Source: an uncultured Bacteroidaceae bacterium
GTDB taxonomy: Bacteria; Bacteroidota; Bacteroidia; Bacteroidales; Bacteroidaceae
NCBI GenBank assembly: GCA_944320955.1
Contig: CALUJL010000017.1
Location: forward strand, 1 to 64,000
Reading direction: 5' to 3'
Length of the DNA: 64,000 nucleotides
Each line of letters opens with the position of its first letter. The first letter of the stretch is position 1. The position numbers and the translations under genes are program-made. The notes under the pieces were generated by a model. It was not told where the DNA came from. It ran no database searches and saw nothing but the letters and a program-made list of their open reading frames with translations. This document shows positions 1 through 7,091 of the stretch, in pieces.

Positions 1-415
1 ATTTGTTACGTGCCATGACACGCTCGTGTTCCAATATCCGCTTCTGTACAAGCTCTGCCCGGCGTGTCTGTACTGCGAAATAGTTTTGTGCGAATGCCAC
101 CTGCGGTTTGCGCGGATCTCCATTTTGCGCGACAAGATAGCAGGCATAGCGCGTCAACATATAGTCATCTATCTCACGCTGAGCACCTTTGGCAAGTGCT
201 ATCATTTTCCCCACGCGGGGAAAATGATTATCAGGATTCTCCCCTGCATTGATACAAGCCTCCTGTGCTTTTTCCAAGACATTGCAAAATTTATCCCATT
301 TAGCATATCCTAACAGGGACGATAACTCTCTTGCGCTCCAACATTCCACACCCTCATATTCGTTTGCGATGGATTCAAACTGGCGGAACAGTTCTATGAT
401 TTCTTCGGCTTTCAT
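1..415 (-). CDS. dinD: DinD-like DNA-damage-inducible protein, N-terminal part (cut by window edge)
   Basis: The minus-strand reading frame starts at the ATG at 415-413 and runs open to the window edge, giving about 138 residues. The translation has [12 protein letters not shown], then [16 protein letters not shown], then [17 protein letters not shown] and [15 protein letters not shown], which I recognise as the conserved N-terminal half of DinD/BRO-N-type proteins. DinD family members are SOS- or mobile-element-associated; E. coli DinD inhibits RecA filament activity. The start overlaps the stop of the upstream small frame in an ATGA arrangement, so translation may be coupled. Base composition is visibly more AT-rich than the genes to the right, suggesting transfer. 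The C-terminal half lies outside the window, so completeness is unknown. Confidence 0.85.
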   Translation of the reverse strand, partial: MKAEEIIELFRQFESIANEYEGVECWSARELSSLLGYAKWDKFCNVLEKAQEACINAGENPDNHFPRVGKMIALAKGAQREIDDYMLTRYACYLVAQNGDPRKPQVAFAQNYFAVQTRRAELVQKRILEHERVMARNK

Positions 416-687
416 TGCTTTTTGATTTTGCGAATCAATATTCTCTTATACACGGAATGCACAATTTCACCATTTGGACCAAGGTAATATGTCTTTTTGT
501 TACCTCTTCCTTTTAGGACAGCATTTTCATTTGTTTTACCTCCACCTTGTCCTGTAGGGATATCAGTAGCACGGTCTATTTCTTTATAATCATTGTATTT
601 CTTCGTGTCTGGACACAAATCATGACACCCAAGTTGCGTTAACCCTAAATCTTGTTGGCCATTTTTCCTAATCCATGCGCTTCCGGA
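412..687 (-). pseudogene. Low-GC open frame remnant upstream of dinD
   Basis: This frame is open directly after the in-frame TAA of the GH28-like gene (690-688) and ends at the TGA at 414-412. It has no ATG or GTG; the only near-standard start is a TTG at 618, giving 68 residues. The product is basic and rich in Lys, Gly and Asn (for example GQGGGKTNENAVLKGRGN and [19 protein letters not shown]). I do not recognise a family. The lack of a proper start, AT-richer composition and abrupt change of codon use at about 620-690 suggest the surviving 3' end of a foreign gene at an integration or recombination boundary. It could still be a short leader cistron for dinD, since the two overlap by ATGA. 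Confidence 0.4.
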
Positions 688-2109
688 TTATTCTATCGTC
701 ACATCCCGGACATATTCGTTGGTACGGAAATAGTCCATGCTGTCCAGGCGCTCGCCCCGTACCTCCACGTTCTCGAAACGGACGCCCTGCACCAGACGGT
801 CCGGCCCGTAGCCGCACAGCACGGAAGGGTTGGCATCCTTGTCGCCCGTGTAGCGGATCTTGCGGAAAACGATCTGCTCCACGCCCCGGCCCGGGCCGGT
901 GTTGTACTTCTCGTTATACATCACCCGCAGGTGGAAGAGCTGCCCTTCCTGGATGTTCTCCACGCGGATGTTCTCGAAGGTGATGCGCCGTGCCAGATTG
1001 TGGTCGCCCACGTTGATGGCCATGCAGCCCTGATAGTCCGGATCGTCCTCATCGTGCTCCAGGATGTCAATGTCGCTGAAGAGAAAGTCCTCCAGCACTT
1101 CCCCTTCGGTCTGCGTATTGCCGTGCGTCCCTATGTTGATGGGGTGGGCGATGTCGGCCCAAAGGATGGAGCGCTGCACTCTCACGTTGCGCGCGTCGCC
1201 GTAAAAATCCCAACGGTGCGTATAAAAGGCCAGACAGTCGTCGGAATTGCGCAAAAACACGTCGTCTATCTCAATGTCGGAGCAGGACATGAAGTCGAGG
1301 CCGTCGCTCCATCCCTGATAGCTGAAGCTCTTCAGGTTGCGGATGCGGATGTTTTCCGACTGTCCTCCCGACAAGGTGTAATGGCGCGGGTTGATGACGG
1401 TGATTCCCTCTACGGTCACGTTCTTCGAGTAGGTGACAGCTATGCCCTGCGGAGGCGTCAGCAGGAAACCGCGCCCCCGGATCGTCACATCTTCGGCCCT
1501 GTCCACGGTGAGACGCCCCTTCAGCACGGCGCCGGGAGCCAGGTAAACCGTCGTATGCGAGGGGATCGGGAAGCTCTGCGTGGCCGTATCCGTAGGCTCG
1601 TGCAGCCCGGCTTCGAAGTAGAGCACTCCGGGATCACCCTTCTGCGGTACGTTTTCTTCCAACGCATTGGCAAAGAGGTGAAGATTGTGGAGGCGGTCGC
1701 CGTCGAACTCTATGGAGAGTTTCTGGGGACGGTCGAGGGTAAAATAGACATTGTTGCCCTCTCTCCGGTATTCTATGCCCTTCGAATGCGGACGGATGTC
1801 CACCTCTCCGACCCTACCGTTGTTCTTCGACACCCATACCTCTACCTCGCCGGAGAAGTCGAACTGCACCATCGTGGCCACGGCGGGGTCGTCCATGTCG
1901 ACATTCACCTTGTATTCATACAGGTCCAGCCAGTCCCGGCTGCCCTTCTGCCGCACCTTGACGGTATAATCGTCGCAATGCCAGGCATAATAGATGCCCT
2001 GGGGTACGGGATAAATCACAACTTCCGCCCGCGCGGTCCACAACGCGCAACACAAGGCTGCGCAGAAAGCCATCAGTTTCTTCATATTCGTATATCTTTT
2101 TGTTTTCAT
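688..2109 (-). CDS. Exported right-handed beta-helix glycoside hydrolase, GH28-like
   Basis: Predicted exported protein of about 473 residues. An N-terminal signal peptide (MKKLMAFCAALCCALWTARA from the ATG at 2085) is followed by a beta-sandwich-like region and a pectin-lyase-fold beta-helix. SDGLDFMSCSDIEIDD, then RNSDDCLAFY, then HPINIGTHGN resemble the Asp-Asp and His-Gly active-site strands of GH28-type polygalacturonases. An ATG at 2109 is preceded by GGAGGA; the ATG at 2085 starts the classical signal peptide, and either may be used. It lies 22 bp downstream of the lyase gene in the same direction, so the two are probably co-transcribed. Substrate is not decidable; GH28-like, GH49-like and related beta-helix families share these features. 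Confidence 0.7.
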   Translation of the reverse strand: MKTKRYTNMKKLMAFCAALCCALWTARAEVVIYPVPQGIYYAWHCDDYTVKVRQKGSRDWLDLYEYKVNVDMDDPAVATMVQFDFSGEVEVWVSKNNGRVGEVDIRPHSKGIEYRREGNNVYFTLDRPQKLSIEFDGDRLHNLHLFANALEENVPQKGDPGVLYFEAGLHEPTDTATQSFPIPSHTTVYLAPGAVLKGRLTVDRAEDVTIRGRGFLLTPPQGIAVTYSKNVTVEGITVINPRHYTLSGGQSENIRIRNLKSFSYQGWSDGLDFMSCSDIEIDDVFLRNSDDCLAFYTHRWDFYGDARNVRVQRSILWADIAHPINIGTHGNTQTEGEVLEDFLFSDIDILEHDEDDPDYQGCMAINVGDHNLARRITFENIRVENIQEGQLFHLRVMYNEKYNTGPGRGVEQIVFRKIRYTGDKDANPSVLCGYGPDRLVQGVRFENVEVRGERLDSMDYFRTNEYVRDVTIE

Positions 2110-2131
2110 CGGATTGTATTTTCCTCCCACT

Positions 2132-4897
2132 CTATCTTCCCACTTCCCCGGGCAAATCGCTCATCTGGCTTGAGGCTTCCAGCCGGAATTCTTGCCCGAA
2201 AAGTTCCAGCCTGCAAGGCCCGGAAGCCGAATAACGCCACTTTCCGCCGCGTTTCTCCAGCAACACGTCGGCCCGCCCGGCAGCGCTTTCGAGCAAAACG
2301 CCCGGCACTTCCAGACTGCTGCCCGAGCCCAGGAACAGCAAACAAGCTTCCGCCTGCGGGCTGCCGCTCCACAGGGCATAGGCCGCACGGGCCTCCATCG
2401 AGTCCATCCGGCAGAGGCAGGAGGCCGAATCGCTGGAGAGGATACGGTCTTCCCGCCCGTCCCGGTGCAAGACACGGATGCCGACCGCGCTCTCCGCCCC
2501 GCCCCCGTCGACCGGGGGGAAGAGGACTTCCCGGATCGTGCCCGGCACGCGCTCCGAAGCCGGCTCGAACACGGCCACAAACGGCCGCTTCCAGGCTTCG
2601 CCCCGCTGGCGGGCCACAAAGGTCAGCGTGGGCTGTCCCTTTATATCGTAGGGCATGTCCGGGATCCGGCTCAGCCCCTCGGTCATCGGGCTGAGGGCGG
2701 AAAACACGCTCCGCTCCCCGCTTCCCTTCATCCAGAGGGTCATCGTGACATCGTCGCCGCCCCCGGGCATCCGGACGCGGAAGCCGGCGCGGACATCGAG
2801 CGCCGTGGTGGCCGACTTCTTGTCGAAGAGATAGGAATAAGCATAGAGATGGGCCCCGGCAAAGGCCAGCTCTTCGGTCGGCTGCAAGCCGAGGTCGGAA
2901 CCGTCGGCCGCCGCGAGGGTCATCTCCTGACCCAGGTTATGATAAAAATAGTCGTGCATCTTGTCGCGCCCGTCCCTGCGGCGGCTGCGGAAGATGTCGA
3001 CGTAGTAGCCCAGCGTATCCTGCACGGTGACGATACTCGTCAGGCGCTGCTGGTCGGACTGCGTCTCCGGCTCACAAAAAGCCACTTCCCCATAGCTGAC
3101 GGGCGAGTAGCTCCCCGTGCGAACTCCTGCGGCGGGAAAACATCCGAGGAGGCGGAAGGCGTGGTTGCTCTTCATGACGGGATAGGAAGAGACGCCGTCC
3201 ACGCATACGGTATTGTGCGCCGGAAACTGGCTGTAGTACTCCAGATAGTCCAAACCCGAGTAGAGCGTCTGCCCGATGCCTGCATCCGGCGCCAGGACGA
3301 GGCCGCGCCCGTAGAGTTCCATGCTGATGCCGTTGGCATGCATGTGGTTCCCTTCGCTGCCGTTGAGGGAGACCATCAGGCTGCGGCGGGGGTTCATCCC
3401 GTTGCGCTGCACGAACCAGCTGGCGTTGGGGGCGTAGAAGGTGGGTGTCACGCAGCTGTCTATGCAGGCCGCCGGGACTTCCGGGTCGGGCAAAAGGGGC
3501 TTCTGCGTGAAAAACGAGGTGACAGCCACGGGCACACGCCCCTCCCGGGAAGAAAGCGCGGCAGCCGCTGCCGGGTCGAAGAGCTTCCAGAGCGCCGTGA
3601 AGCGGCGTTCCTGGGCGGGTTTGCCATAGCGGCGGGCGTTTTCCACCATGCGGCGGAAGATGTCGCCACGCAGCGGACCGGGATGGGTATCGCCGAAACC
3701 GACTACCATGCGGTTCGGAAAAAGGTATTGCGGCATGGCCTCCACGGCACGGGGCAAGACGGGAATCAGGCGGGTCAGGTCGATGTGGAGACTGCGCGCC
3801 GCCAAGTCCGTGAAATCGGCAAAGTCGCCCACCACGACACCGGCATACCCCGGCGCTTCGGCCCATATCCCGGTGAGGGAATCGAAGCCATAGTCGGCCA
3901 GGTCACGCAGCGACCACTGCCGGATGGAGGAACGGTTCAGGAGACGATCTACATAGTAATCGCGCCCCTTCCCGTCGGCATAGGCCGAATCGGGCTCCAG
4001 GATCAAGGCTATGTCCAGGATGAAACGGGCCTCGATGAGGTTCCAGTTGTTGTGGGGCACGCCGTTGTCTATGATGTTGTCCGCCCACTTCTTGAATGCC
4101 GCGGCATAAATGTCCATCTTCTGCGGCAGGGTGTCCTGCAGATAGCCGTAGAGAAAGTCGTAAAGCGGCACAAGGGCTTTCAGCGCATCCTCGTGGATTA
4201 CCTCGAAAGTGGTCATCCCCACGAGCGTCTGCTGGTGCCCGTGGTTGAGGTCTTGCGGGACCCGGCGGTAGTAGATGCCCGTCATGTACGTATCGAACAC
4301 GCCGGCGGCCAGCCGGGCATAGGGCTCTTCGCCCGTCATCCACCAGAGGAATGCGGCATCGCGGGCTATGCCCAGGATTTCGGCATTGATGCTCTGGATC
4401 ATCGTCCCCGTCTTGCCGATGCTCACCCACTCGCGCTTCTCCGGGTCGCGCTTCGGCGCAAGCAGGAGGCCCCGGGGATCTTCGGCATAAGGCTCCAGCT
4501 GTTCCAGCGGGGGACGTACATAGTCGGTCGCATGGCTGCGGGCGCCGGAAAGCATGACCGTAGGGGCGGGCGCCTTCGCTCCTCCGGCATGGTCGAAATA
4601 TTCTCCGCGGATGAATACCTCCGTGGCATGGGTCTTCCAATACATCTGCAGGCGGGAGACGAGCCACTCCTCGCCCCGCTCCACGTAGGCATCCGTCCGT
4701 TCGCGCAGGCGGCGGAAGACTTCGCCGGCCCACGGCTCGGTACGGATCAGTTCCCACGTAGCCTCCTTGCCCGCGGGGGTGGTCAGATAGCGCGGATGCC
4801 CCGCCTCCGGCGGCAAGACAGCAGCCTCCTCCCCGGCCGCAGGAACAGAACCGGAAGAAAGGAAGAGGAGAAAAAGGAAAAACTTGCAGAACTTCAT
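2132..4897 (-). CDS. Exported heparinase II/III-like polysaccharide lyase
   Basis: About 921 residues with signal peptide MKFCKFFLFLLFLSSGSVPA. An (alpha/alpha) toroid region comes first, with HNNWNLIEARF near residue 284. It is followed by the heparinase II/III-like beta-sandwich: GSEGNHMHANGISMELYG near 515, APDAGIG, then YYSQFPAHNTVCVDG near 560. The His, Asn and Tyr in these stretches match those used by PL12/15/17/21-type lyases to cleave uronic-acid-containing chains by beta-elimination. The in-frame start at 4927 is rejected because it lies inside the terminator hairpin of the upstream GH16 gene; 4897 starts the signal peptide. Exact lyase family and substrate (uronan, alginate or glycosaminoglycan) are uncertain. 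Confidence 0.8.
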   Translation of the reverse strand: MKFCKFFLFLLFLSSGSVPAAGEEAAVLPPEAGHPRYLTTPAGKEATWELIRTEPWAGEVFRRLRERTDAYVERGEEWLVSRLQMYWKTHATEVFIRGEYFDHAGGAKAPAPTVMLSGARSHATDYVRPPLEQLEPYAEDPRGLLLAPKRDPEKREWVSIGKTGTMIQSINAEILGIARDAAFLWWMTGEEPYARLAAGVFDTYMTGIYYRRVPQDLNHGHQQTLVGMTTFEVIHEDALKALVPLYDFLYGYLQDTLPQKMDIYAAAFKKWADNIIDNGVPHNNWNLIEARFILDIALILEPDSAYADGKGRDYYVDRLLNRSSIRQWSLRDLADYGFDSLTGIWAEAPGYAGVVVGDFADFTDLAARSLHIDLTRLIPVLPRAVEAMPQYLFPNRMVVGFGDTHPGPLRGDIFRRMVENARRYGKPAQERRFTALWKLFDPAAAAALSSREGRVPVAVTSFFTQKPLLPDPEVPAACIDSCVTPTFYAPNASWFVQRNGMNPRRSLMVSLNGSEGNHMHANGISMELYGRGLVLAPDAGIGQTLYSGLDYLEYYSQFPAHNTVCVDGVSSYPVMKSNHAFRLLGCFPAAGVRTGSYSPVSYGEVAFCEPETQSDQQRLTSIVTVQDTLGYYVDIFRSRRRDGRDKMHDYFYHNLGQEMTLAAADGSDLGLQPTEELAFAGAHLYAYSYLFDKKSATTALDVRAGFRVRMPGGGDDVTMTLWMKGSGERSVFSALSPMTEGLSRIPDMPYDIKGQPTLTFVARQRGEAWKRPFVAVFEPASERVPGTIREVLFPPVDGGGAESAVGIRVLHRDGREDRILSSDSASCLCRMDSMEARAAYALWSGSPQAEACLLFLGSGSSLEVPGVLLESAAGRADVLLEKRGGKWRYSASGPCRLELFGQEFRLEASSQMSDLPGEVGR

Positions 4898-4923
4898 AGG
4901 GAGAAATATAGCGGCCGAAAAAG

Positions 4924-4963
4924 ACAACTCTTACCGCTCCCCGAAAGGGGCGGCAAGAGTTGT
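4924..4963 (-). terminator. Intrinsic terminator after the GH16 gene
   Basis: Arms 4924-4932 (ACAACTCTT) and 4955-4963 (AAGAGTTGT) enclose a second inner GC-rich stem with a GAAA tip. On the minus strand the stem is followed by CTTTTTC. It begins 12 bp beyond the GH16 stop codon. Confidence 0.75.
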
Positions 4964-4974
4964 ATCGAAAAGGG

Positions 4975-5832
4975 TCACTGCTTCTGGTAAACGCGCACGT
5001 AGTCGATCTCGTACCTCATGGGGAAAGCCGTATCGTCTATCGTACCGCCGTTGATGCCGCCCAGCGCCAGATTCAGCAAGATGTAGTGCGGCTGCTTGAA
5101 AGGGTTCGTACCTTTGCCCAGCGAGCCGTTGATTGTTTCGGAGAGGGGTATCTCGTTCAGCAATTCATCGTCCAGATAAAGCCGTATGGCCTCTTCGTCC
5201 CAATCCATTCTCCATACGTGGAATTTCTCTGCCCACTGGGGATCCTTGTCCGTGAAGTGGCTGAAAGGCACGGCCTGGCTGTCCCATTTGGCCACATAGC
5301 GGCGGTCGGTGCCCCAGGCGGCATTGGCCAGTATGTGCGGCACGCCGTCGATCCGGTAGTATTCCATGATGTCTATCTCGCCGTTGGAGGGCCACTCCTG
5401 CTCGCGCCCCAGCGTCCAGATGGCAGGCCACGAGCCGCCGGCCACCGGAATGCGGGCGCGGATCTCAAACCGCCCGTAGAGGAACTCCTTCTTCCCGGCC
5501 GTGATGACGCACGAGGAGGTATAGCCCACTTCTTTCCGCTTGCGCCGCCAGTCGCTGCTCCCTTCCTGGTAGAGGGGATTGGGGCGCCCCGTTTCCTTGC
5601 GGCCCTCGATCACCAGGCTGCCTCCGGTGCAGAAAGCATTCTGCGGCTGATACCACTGCGCCTCTTCGTTGCGCACAAATCCGTTTTCGTAGCTCCACAC
5701 GGTGGAGTCCAGACGGCCCTCCTGGTTGAATTCGTCGCTCCATACCAGTTTCCATTCCCCGCTTTCCTGGGCAGAAAGGCTTCCTGCCAGAAAAAGGGAA
5801 AGGGCCAGAAATTTAAATCGTTGCATATCCAT
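4975..5832 (-). CDS. Exported GH16 beta-glucanase-type glycoside hydrolase
   Basis: 285 residues with signal peptide MQRFKFLALSLFLAGSLSA. A single GH16 jelly-roll domain fills the protein. The catalytic motif GEIDIMEYY places the nucleophile Glu152, Asp154 and acid/base Glu157 in the E-x-D-x-x-E pattern, and WPAIWTLG precedes it as in laminarinase-type members. GH16 enzymes are retaining endo-hydrolases of beta-1,3/1,4-glucans or galactans. The overall form (Asp-Glu-Phe-Asn start, C-terminal MRYEIDYVRVYQ) fits the laminarinase-like subgroup, but the substrate is inferred only. It starts about 40 bp after the GH43 gene, in line with one transcript ending at the hairpin at 4924-4963. Confidence 0.88.
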   Translation of the reverse strand: MDMQRFKFLALSLFLAGSLSAQESGEWKLVWSDEFNQEGRLDSTVWSYENGFVRNEEAQWYQPQNAFCTGGSLVIEGRKETGRPNPLYQEGSSDWRRKRKEVGYTSSCVITAGKKEFLYGRFEIRARIPVAGGSWPAIWTLGREQEWPSNGEIDIMEYYRIDGVPHILANAAWGTDRRYVAKWDSQAVPFSHFTDKDPQWAEKFHVWRMDWDEEAIRLYLDDELLNEIPLSETINGSLGKGTNPFKQPHYILLNLALGGINGGTIDDTAFPMRYEIDYVRVYQKQ

Positions 5833-5872
5833 GATGGTGTCTATAAGTTTCAGGTGAAAAAGACATGAAGAT

Positions 5873-6874
5873 TCAAGGCTTGTATTCCTCCCCGAGTACC
5901 AGTTTGTCGCCGGAGAGGTCTATTTTGAAGAGGCGCGGATGGCGGATGTAGCGCCCCTGTACGCTCCGGTGGCTGTGGACCGACATGAGCCACTGCCCGT
6001 CCAGCGTGCGGAAGAGCATGCCGTGGCCGAAGTTGGGCGGCGTGACCGGCTCCTCCTCCTGCACCCAGGGCCCGTCGAGCGTGCCGCTCTCGGAATAGGC
6101 CACGCCCTGCGTGTAGACATCGTATATCCAACTGGTCCAGATCATGCCCAGCCGCCCCGTGCCGGTGCGGAACAGCCAAGGGCCGTCGGTCACGCGGTTC
6201 GGCCCTACCCTGCCGCCCTCAAAACGCTCGCGGCTCCACGGCGAATCGCTGGCGCGGAACAGGAGTTTCCCCTCGCCCACGCTACCGCTCAGGTCGGGCT
6301 TCAGTTCTATCTTTTCTATCGTGCCGTTGTTGTTCTGCAGCCACTCGTAGCAGTAGACCATGTAGGGCTTCCCGTCGGTATCCACCCAGAGCGTGCCGTC
6401 CAGCGTAGGCTTGTCGGCCGGCAGATACTGCGCGTCCTGCATCGGGACATAAGGGCCCGCCGCACGGTCGCTCACCAGCACGTGGCAGGCGCGCCGCTCG
6501 ATGGGCGTACCGCCCACGGTATCGATACGCACGGCCTGGTTCGTAAACGTGGCGAAGTAGTAATATTTCCCCTTGTAGGCATGGAGCTCCGCAGCCCATA
6601 TCATCGGGCGCGGGCCCATCCACGACTCCGGGTCGGTCTCGGCCACGCGGTAAGGCCCTTCCCACAGGCGCAGGTCGGCGCTCTTCCAGAGCATTCCGCC
6701 CGTCCCGGTCATGTAGTACATGCGAGTGGCCGAGTCGGCCAGGATACACGGGTCGCTCAGCACGATGGAGTCCAGCGGAACATCTTTCCGCACAGGCACT
6801 TCGCCCGACATACGGGCCGGACTGCCCCATAACAGGGACAAAGCGCACAGAAAACACAAATACGTTTTTTTCAT
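5873..6874 (-). CDS. Exported GH43-like five-bladed beta-propeller hydrolase
   Basis: 333 residues from the ATG at 6874 (MKKTYLCFLCALSLLWGSPA signal peptide). Upstream in-frame codons to 7048 only translate the 22-bp repeat array and are not coding. The propeller motifs of GH43 are visible: VLSDPCILADSATRMYYMTG with the likely base Asp in blade 1, then IWAAELHAYKGKYYYFATF, then TLDGTLWVDTDGKPYMVYC, then GPWLFRTGTGRLGMIWTSW and GHGMLFRTLDGQWLMSVHS. GH43 members are inverting arabinofuranosidases, xylosidases or galactanases. It is first in a run of polysaccharide-degrading genes on the minus strand (GH43, GH16, lyase, GH28-like). Confidence 0.8.
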   Translation of the reverse strand: MKKTYLCFLCALSLLWGSPARMSGEVPVRKDVPLDSIVLSDPCILADSATRMYYMTGTGGMLWKSADLRLWEGPYRVAETDPESWMGPRPMIWAAELHAYKGKYYYFATFTNQAVRIDTVGGTPIERRACHVLVSDRAAGPYVPMQDAQYLPADKPTLDGTLWVDTDGKPYMVYCYEWLQNNNGTIEKIELKPDLSGSVGEGKLLFRASDSPWSRERFEGGRVGPNRVTDGPWLFRTGTGRLGMIWTSWIYDVYTQGVAYSESGTLDGPWVQEEEPVTPPNFGHGMLFRTLDGQWLMSVHSHRSVQGRYIRHPRLFKIDLSGDKLVLGEEYKP

Positions 6875-6962
6875 CGTTTCGTCATTTTTCCCGGCAAGTC
6901 CGGGGATGTCAAGTCGTTCTTTCTGCGGCGAATTTAAGAAAGTCCTGAAGAAAAAGAAAGAA

Positions 6963-7072
6963 ACGAGGGCACTTTTTCCGAAAAGTGCAGCATCTTTTTG
7001 GAAAAAGCGGCAGGACTTCTCAAAAAAAGCCCTTGCACTTTCCTCCAAAAGTGCAAGGGCTCTCTTCCATTA
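6963..7072. repeat. 22-bp degenerate tandem array, five units
   Basis: Units begin at 6963, 6985, 7007, 7029 and 7051, all exactly 22 bp. Each ends in an A-rich run after a CTTTTTCC-like core, for example ACTTTTTCCG then AAAA in unit 1. Units 4 and 5 carry complementary GC-rich halves (CCCTTGCAC and GTGCAAGGG), and their junction forms the terminator at 7028-7061. The array lies between the 3' end of the DPP IV gene and the GH43 start. Confidence 0.85.
7028..7061 (-). terminator. Intrinsic terminator of the DPP IV gene
   Basis: A 14-bp perfect stem (7028-7041 with 7048-7061, six-base loop) is followed on the minus strand by seven T residues. It lies 30 bp past the DPP IV stop and is composed of two adjacent 22-bp repeat units. 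Confidence 0.88.
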
Positions 7073-7091
7073 AGGGGAATGGAACGGGACC

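Noticed and set aside
211-234. Palindrome CATTTTCCCC-ACGC-GGGGAAAATG
   Set aside because: It lies inside dinD and encodes the family-conserved NHFPRVGKM stretch, so it is probably a coding coincidence.
652-2694. 680-codon open frame on the plus strand
   Set aside because: It is antisense to the GH28-like and lyase genes, has no recognisable domain and has a composition expected from the complement of GC-rich coding DNA.
2192-4990. 932-codon open frame on the plus strand
   Set aside because: Antisense shadow of the heparinase-like lyase gene; no signal peptide or motif, His/Arg/Gly-rich product.
6875-7048. N-terminal extension of the GH43 protein (FFEKSCRFFQKDAALFGKS-type sequence)
   Set aside because: It is the translation of the 22-bp array; the real signal peptide begins at the ATG at 6874. 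Similar false extensions occur ahead of purT and the 1376-residue GH43.
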